From assembly GCA_021229015.1 (NCBI GenBank), contig CM037780.1, forward strand, positions 63,297,323 to 63,361,322: a stretch of DNA of 64,000 bases. Direction: 5' to 3'. The translations under genes and the position numbers were made by a program. How positions within the stretch are numbered: the stretch's first letter is position 1; each line of letters starts with the position of its first letter. Source of the stretch: Solen grandis (Eukaryota; Mollusca; Bivalvia; Adapedonta; Solenidae). The notes under the pieces are model-generated. The model saw only the letters and a list, made by a program, of their open reading frames with translations, had not been told where the DNA came from and made no database searches. Below, piece after piece: positions 58,900-64,000 of the stretch.

Positions 58900-59423
58900 T
58901 TAAGTAGTGTTTGTATTCCCTGATACCAAGCCTATAAAACATGGACAATATGTCCGACTGAAAAATGTCAAATTCCATATTCGTATCAAAGGCAACCAAA
59001 CCACCATTCATTCGTTTTGTTACATATAAAAACATTGATGGATTGCTGAAAATTTTTGGCAGATGTTTTTCCGGTGGCTCTTTTAATCTAAACATAATTC
59101 ATGTGATCGGTATTGTAAAGGTTGATTGTTTATTTTTCTGTTTTCTTTCATATTTTCAACTGAAATGCATTACGTTTGTATTTACGAAAATTGAGACATG
59201 TTTTAAAGAAAAACATAAATGTCGATTTTAAAATACGAGATGTTTTCAAAGATTTATACGGTAAATTTCAGTTTGTTAAAGAAATAAAAATATATTAATT
59301 GAGAGGTACACGTACTATGTAAAATGATGTATATGAAATAAGAGAGTAAGTGTGCCAGGATTTATATAACTAAAATTTGCCATCACTTAAATCAAACTGG
59401 AAATTCCCTTGCTTCCCTTATTC

Positions 59424-59939
59424 TTAAGGTCTTCCCATCCTAATAGCCATATTCCATATCTTGCAACTGAATGGTTATATTTCTAAGAAACTTTGTCACT
59501 TGAAGACATTATTCAATAATAAATATATTTCACCAAGAGTTTTGTTTTTAATTTTATCTAATTTGGGGGAGATAATCCGCATACGTTAACATTGAAGCCA
59601 ATGGAAGTATGTATTTTCTATGAAAAACTGTATTTGATTTATGAGAAAAACTCATAGTAAAAAGATGCATTTTATGATTTTGTACCAACTTGCGTGAAAA
59701 AAATCTTAACTTTACCATAGGAAAATGGAGAAAACCATTTTTATTCAGGAGTGATAACTCGTGACAACAAAATAGTCAAGGGGAGGTAATTAAAGAACTT
59801 CTGTCACCTGCCATAACATGTCAATTTGCCCCTAAGATTACCATTGTTTGACACTTTGAAAGCTTATATACATATGTATTGATAAGTTATATGCATGTCT
59901 TTGATGGAATTGATCGCTATTAGGATGGGAAGACCTTAA
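59424..59939. mobile_element. 516-bp MITE with perfect 24-bp TIRs at TTAA
   Basis: 59424-59447 starts TTAAGGTCTTCCCATC and is an exact inverse of 59916-59939. Both ends carry TTAA, compatible with a TTAA target-site duplication. The interior is AT-rich with 'ggtaattaaagaacttctg' and no transposase-like frame. Perfect ends suggest a young copy. Confidence 0.8.
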
Positions 59940-60446
59940 TGGTTGTATATAATATATAGACTTGTGAAAATAAAAGATATCAATAAAGATATATTAGAAA
60001 TGATTAATACAGATATTTAGAAGAGATACAAAAAATGTAAGGATTTCGTGTGTTGTTCTAAATCTTTAACTCTGAACATCAGTATTTTGATACTTCAACC
60101 ACACTTTGTAGCCCTAACAATTTATTGACAAAATACTTATGTAATTAAAACGTGCATTTTCTTTAACAAAAGCCTATGCCCTTCAGCACAAAATGAGCAT
60201 TAAAATGAACCTCGTAAATTCCAATTTGAATTTTATTGAAATACAGGCGCGTATTTTATGTGCAATATGTTTCAAATTTCTGACGTAACTTTCGTGAGGC
60301 AATAACTACTGTAGAAAATCTGTTATAATATAGCTTCCATGAGATGCATTAAGAAAAACTTCAACAAAATCGCTTTTAAACAATTTCAGAATTGAAGAAA
60401 AGAACAGATAAATGTACATTTAAATCTTCATTTTCACATTAAGTTA

Positions 60447-60488
<42 letters not shown>

Positions 60489-61128
60489 GTGGTTTAGACG
60501 TTTAGCAACGGATTACAAAGCAAATTCCAGTTCTTAAACAGCAAATACTTAATTCTAGGCCACAAACATGAGTTTCATATCTCCGGCGTTATGTATATGT
60601 CATGGAGTTTTGTTTGGTTTAAACGTCTGTGACATTAAACAGGATGAATAGCATGCCGATATTTCATATGAAATGTGTGAAGAACAAGGAATTATGTGGG
60701 ACACAGGTACACGTAAGAAACAAGCCTTATATAACTTCATTCGATACATTCAAGCACATTTAGTAAATTATTCCAAGTCAAGCAAATTCAAGTAAAAATT
60801 AATTGATTTCTGATATCAATGTTGTTGTGACTTGATATATAAAGAAACAGATTATGCAATTTGAAATACAAGCACTATATACATATATTACATATATACG
60901 TACTTTTACTCTATGTAGAAACTTCGTAGCTTCTACATCATTTATGTATGATAGAGAAAAAATAATTGTACAAAAAGGACATAACTCTTAATAATAAATA
61001 CAAACAGATAAATATTTACTCCAATGCACATTATGCAACAAAAGTGGAAAACTGATATTAGAACTCGACACATTTAGTGAATATCATTTAAAGCAGTTTA
61101 TTTACAAGAAAGCACCAATGAATATTTT
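59940..61128. other. No gene seen; (TC)18 microsatellite
   Basis: Perfect (TC)18 at 60451-60486. Otherwise AT-rich unique sequence leading into the satellite. Confidence 0.5.
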
Positions 61129-63030
61129 ATATCCGTAGCATCGAGGAATAAATAAAGCCTGTAGTGCTGAGCAATATCAAATGTCTGTAACGCCGAACAA
61201 TATAAACTGTTTGTAGCATTGAGCAAATATTCAATGCATGTAGTGCTGAGCAATATCACATGTCTGTAACGCCGAACATTATAAACTGTTTGTAGCATTG
61301 AGCAAAATATTCAATGCATGTAGTGCTGAGCAATATCACATGTCTGTAACGCCGAACATTATAAACTGTTTGTAGCATTGAGCACAATATTCAATGCATG
61401 TAGTGCTGAGCAATATCACATGTCTGAAATGTTTGTAGCATTGAGAAATATTCAATGCATGTAGTGCTTAGCAATATCACATGTCTGTAACGCCGAACAT
61501 TATAAACTGTTTGTAGCATTGAGCACAATATTCAATGCATGTAGTGCTGAGCAATATCACATGTCTGTAACGCCGAACAATATAAACTGTTTGTAGCATT
61601 GAGCACAATATTCAATGCATGTAGTGCTGAGCAATATCAAATGTCTGTAACGCCGAACATTATAAACTGTTTGTAGCATTGAGCACAATATTCAATGCAT
61701 GTAGTGCTGAGCAAAATCACATGTCTGTAACGCTGAACATTATAAACTGTTTGTAGCATTTAGCAAAATATTCAATGCATGTAGTGATGTGTGATATCAA
61801 TGTCTGAAGCGCCGATATCATATTGTGCAGCAATACACATGTCTGTAACCCGAACATATAAATGTTTGTAGCATTGCAAATATCCAATGCATGTAGTGCT
61901 GAGCAATACACATGTCTGTAACGCCGAACATTATAAACTGTTTGTAGCATTGAGCAAATATATCAATTGGCATGTAGTTCTGAGCAATATCACATGTCTG
62001 TAACGCCGAACATTATAAACTGTTTGTAGCATTGAGCAAAATATTCATGCATGTAGTGCTGAGCAATATCACATGTCTGTAACGCCGAACATTATAAACT
62101 GTTTGTAGCATTGAGCAAAATATTCAATGCATGTAGTGCTGAGCAATATCACATGTCTGTAACGCCGAACATTATAAACTGTTTGTAGCATTGAGCAAAA
62201 TATTCAATGCATGTAGTGCTGAGCAATATCACATGTCTGTAACGCCGAACATTATAAACTGTTTGTAGCATTGAGCAAAATATTCAATGCATGTAGTGCT
62301 GAGCAATATCACATGTCTGTAACGCCGAACATTATAAACTGTTTGTAGCATTGAGCACAATATTCAATGCATGTAGTGCTGAGCAATATCACATGTCTGA
62401 AGCGCCGAGCAGTATAAACTGTTTGTAGCACTGAGCAATATTCAATGCTTTAGTGCTGAGCAATATCAAATTCCCGTAGCGCCGAGCAGTATAAACTGTT
62501 TGTAGCACTGAGCAATATTCAATGCATGTAGTGCTGAGCAATATCAAATTCCCGTAGCGCCGATAGCAAAATATTCAATGCATGTAGTGATGTGTGATAT
62601 CAATGTCTGAAGCGCCGAGCAGTATAAACTGTTTGTAGCACTGAGCAATATTCAATGCTTTAGTGCTGAGCAATATCAAATTCCCGTAGCGCCGAGCAGT
62701 AGAAACTTTGTGTAGCATTGAGCAATATTCATTGCATGTAGTGCTGAGCAATATCAAATTTCCGTAGCGCCACCAGTATAAACTGTTTGTTGCTCTGAGC
62801 AAATTAAAAATAAACTTTTGTAGCGAGAATATTCAATTGAGCGAGGAGCAATATAAACTGTTTGTAGCACCAATTTTCAAGCCTGAAAAAATTATAGCGA
62901 AGAGCAATATAAACTGTTTGTAGCACCGAGCAATATGCCTGTAGAGAAGAGCAATGTTCAATGTCTGTAGCGATGAGCACTATAAACTGTTCGCAGCTGC
63001 GAGAAATATTAGATGTTTGTTTGTAGTGTG
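61129..63030. repeat. Satellite with 80-bp higher-order unit (3 x ~27 bp)
   Basis: Core units recur every 80 bp (for example TAGTGCTGAG at 61241, 61321, 61401). Each 80-bp unit has three related subunits: TCAATGCATGTAGTGCTGAG plus 'caatatca' (28), CATGTCTGTAACGCCGAACA plus 'ttata' (25), and AACTGTTTGTAGCATTGAGC plus 'aaaatat' (27). All share a GTA-purine-C-centred GAGCA/GAACA core. Units are most uniform around 61970-62370. Towards 62400-63030 they break up into irregular monomers. Minus-strand frames here are by-products. Confidence 0.92.
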
Positions 63031-64000
63031 TCACGTGAGAAGTTTAAATTCAAAGCGAATATATATGTTTAAGTTGACACACGATTGTGCACTACTCAGT
63101 TAAACACATTATATTTCAAAATACTTAAAAATTTCAAAAAGAAAAATACTTATTCCTGTTTTGAAGTACCTGCCAAAGTCAACTTAATCAATTAATTAAA
63201 TTAAAAAAAAGTGCAACGTTGAGCATGATGTAGATGATAGTTTAACTAGCTGAATTTTGACCTTATTGCTCTACCAATGAATGTGGTCTTATTATAAGCG
63301 TCCTATCTATTGAATAGATGACCAAATATGGACAATTGACAAAACCAAAGGATCCACATAAATAAAGATATATATGTTATGAAATTTAAACTGTGTACAA
63401 TATCTACACAAAAAAAATTAAATAAAGTGTATAACTATTTTAACATTTATCATTACTTTAGCTTACTGTTATAGCCAACACTTTCATACATGAAGGCCAA
63501 TTTATACCTCCGTAACTTAGGCTTAACATAGTAACAGGTTTGTTACTAGGTAAACAAGCCCAAGCATCATTTAAGGTTCCACACCAACCTGCTGAAACTA
63601 TGGAGTAACATATCCTTATAACATTCACTCAGGCTGACAATAAATAAAATGGATATGGAACAAATTTAAGGATAGTCGTGTTTAAGAATGATTAATGGAT
63701 AGGTTATAATCTTAAAAAAAATAGGTGAAACATTTCGAGTAGAAACATTCACAGGGCAAGATGAGACCCAGTAGCATATAGCATATAGTATGGAATAAAA
63801 ATAACATGAATATAGTGTTGCTAGGCCTCGTACATTCAATATTGTCAAATCTAATTTCCAAGAAACATGATCCTATTTATCATTTGATATTACTTAAATA
63901 CTGGTGCATACCTATATTCTACCATCTATATTTCATACATTTACAACTGTCATTCAACTGAGATGCCATACAATTTCTGTAAAACCTCCCTATTAAGACC
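63031..64000. other. No gene seen
   Basis: AT-rich flank of the satellite without repeats. A 60-codon minus frame at 63666-63848 is unassigned. Confidence 0.5.

Larger units (their letters stand above)
52860..59230 (+). repeat. Segmental duplication copy D3 (partial, expanded)
   Basis: Matches D1/D2 at 52909-53069, at 57660-57870 ('ctcttatctaaagta', 'ccaatacaaa', 'accgagtgatccc' against 34660-34780) and at 58900-59230 ('aacattgatggattgctg' against 36450 and 45750). Order and orientation are kept, but spacing is larger, partly because of inserted repeats at 53934-54501 and 55319-55892. It is the most diverged copy. Confidence 0.6.

Noticed and set aside
61098..62802. Several minus-strand frames of 66-77 codons
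   Set aside because: By-products of the 80-bp satellite; frames break whenever the period changes frame.

Overview
This window looks like AT-rich, gene-poor nuclear DNA from a eukaryote, most likely a bivalve mollusc. No bacterial gene layout is visible: there is no operon, no ribosome-binding-site pattern and no open reading frame above about 150 codons. The bivalve reading rests on several dispersed repeats whose wording I recognise as common in bivalve genomes. These are tRNA-derived SINEs with a 3' domain containing TATATGACTGAAATACT and a GACGTTAAACCC tail, 'gtccgtccgtcac...gcagtgcac' arrays, and an element ending in GCTCAGGTGAGCTAAAAA. The species cannot be named from sequence alone, and these family assignments are from memory, not from a search.

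Layout. Bases 1-8500 are dense in repeats: a 57-bp inverted-terminal-repeat element stuffed with a palindromic 43-bp satellite (471-968), two SINEs, two MITE-like elements, a pair of ~106-bp direct repeats and a diverged ~153-bp array. Bases 8500-18600 are mostly featureless, with a 36-bp tandem array (11130-11838) and a composite SINE/tRNA-Ser-like block (14730-15195). Bases 18640-24530 carry an old ~142-167-bp tandem repeat, a 697-bp element, another SINE and a second copy of the foldback MITE. Bases 24500-30846 hold a few weak coding-like stretches and end in a 100-N assembly gap (30847-30946).

From the gap to about 59230 the main feature is an old segmental triplication, called D1 (30947-40910), D2 (41150-49390) and D3 (52860-59230). 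Blocks keep the same order in each copy but have diverged by substitutions, indels and independent transposon insertions. The best-conserved block has a TATA-like box about 125 bp upstream of a short ATG frame. D1-D2 substitutions there show no codon-position bias, so it behaves like non-coding DNA. The last part holds a 516-bp element with perfect 24-bp termini (59424-59939) and a 1.9-kb satellite with an 80-bp higher-order unit made of three ~27-bp subunits (61129-63030).

No gene is identified with confidence. The candidates worth testing are a CxxC-rich frame at 40138-40359 behind a good 3' splice site, a decayed-looking minus-strand frame at about 39590-39870, a multi-frame coding-like stretch at 26259-27033 and a tiny Cys-rich exon candidate at 28747-28803. 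All are listed at low confidence. I cannot describe the elements as working together; the window reads as an intergenic, intronic or heterochromatic repeat landscape shaped by MITEs, SINEs, satellites and segmental duplication.
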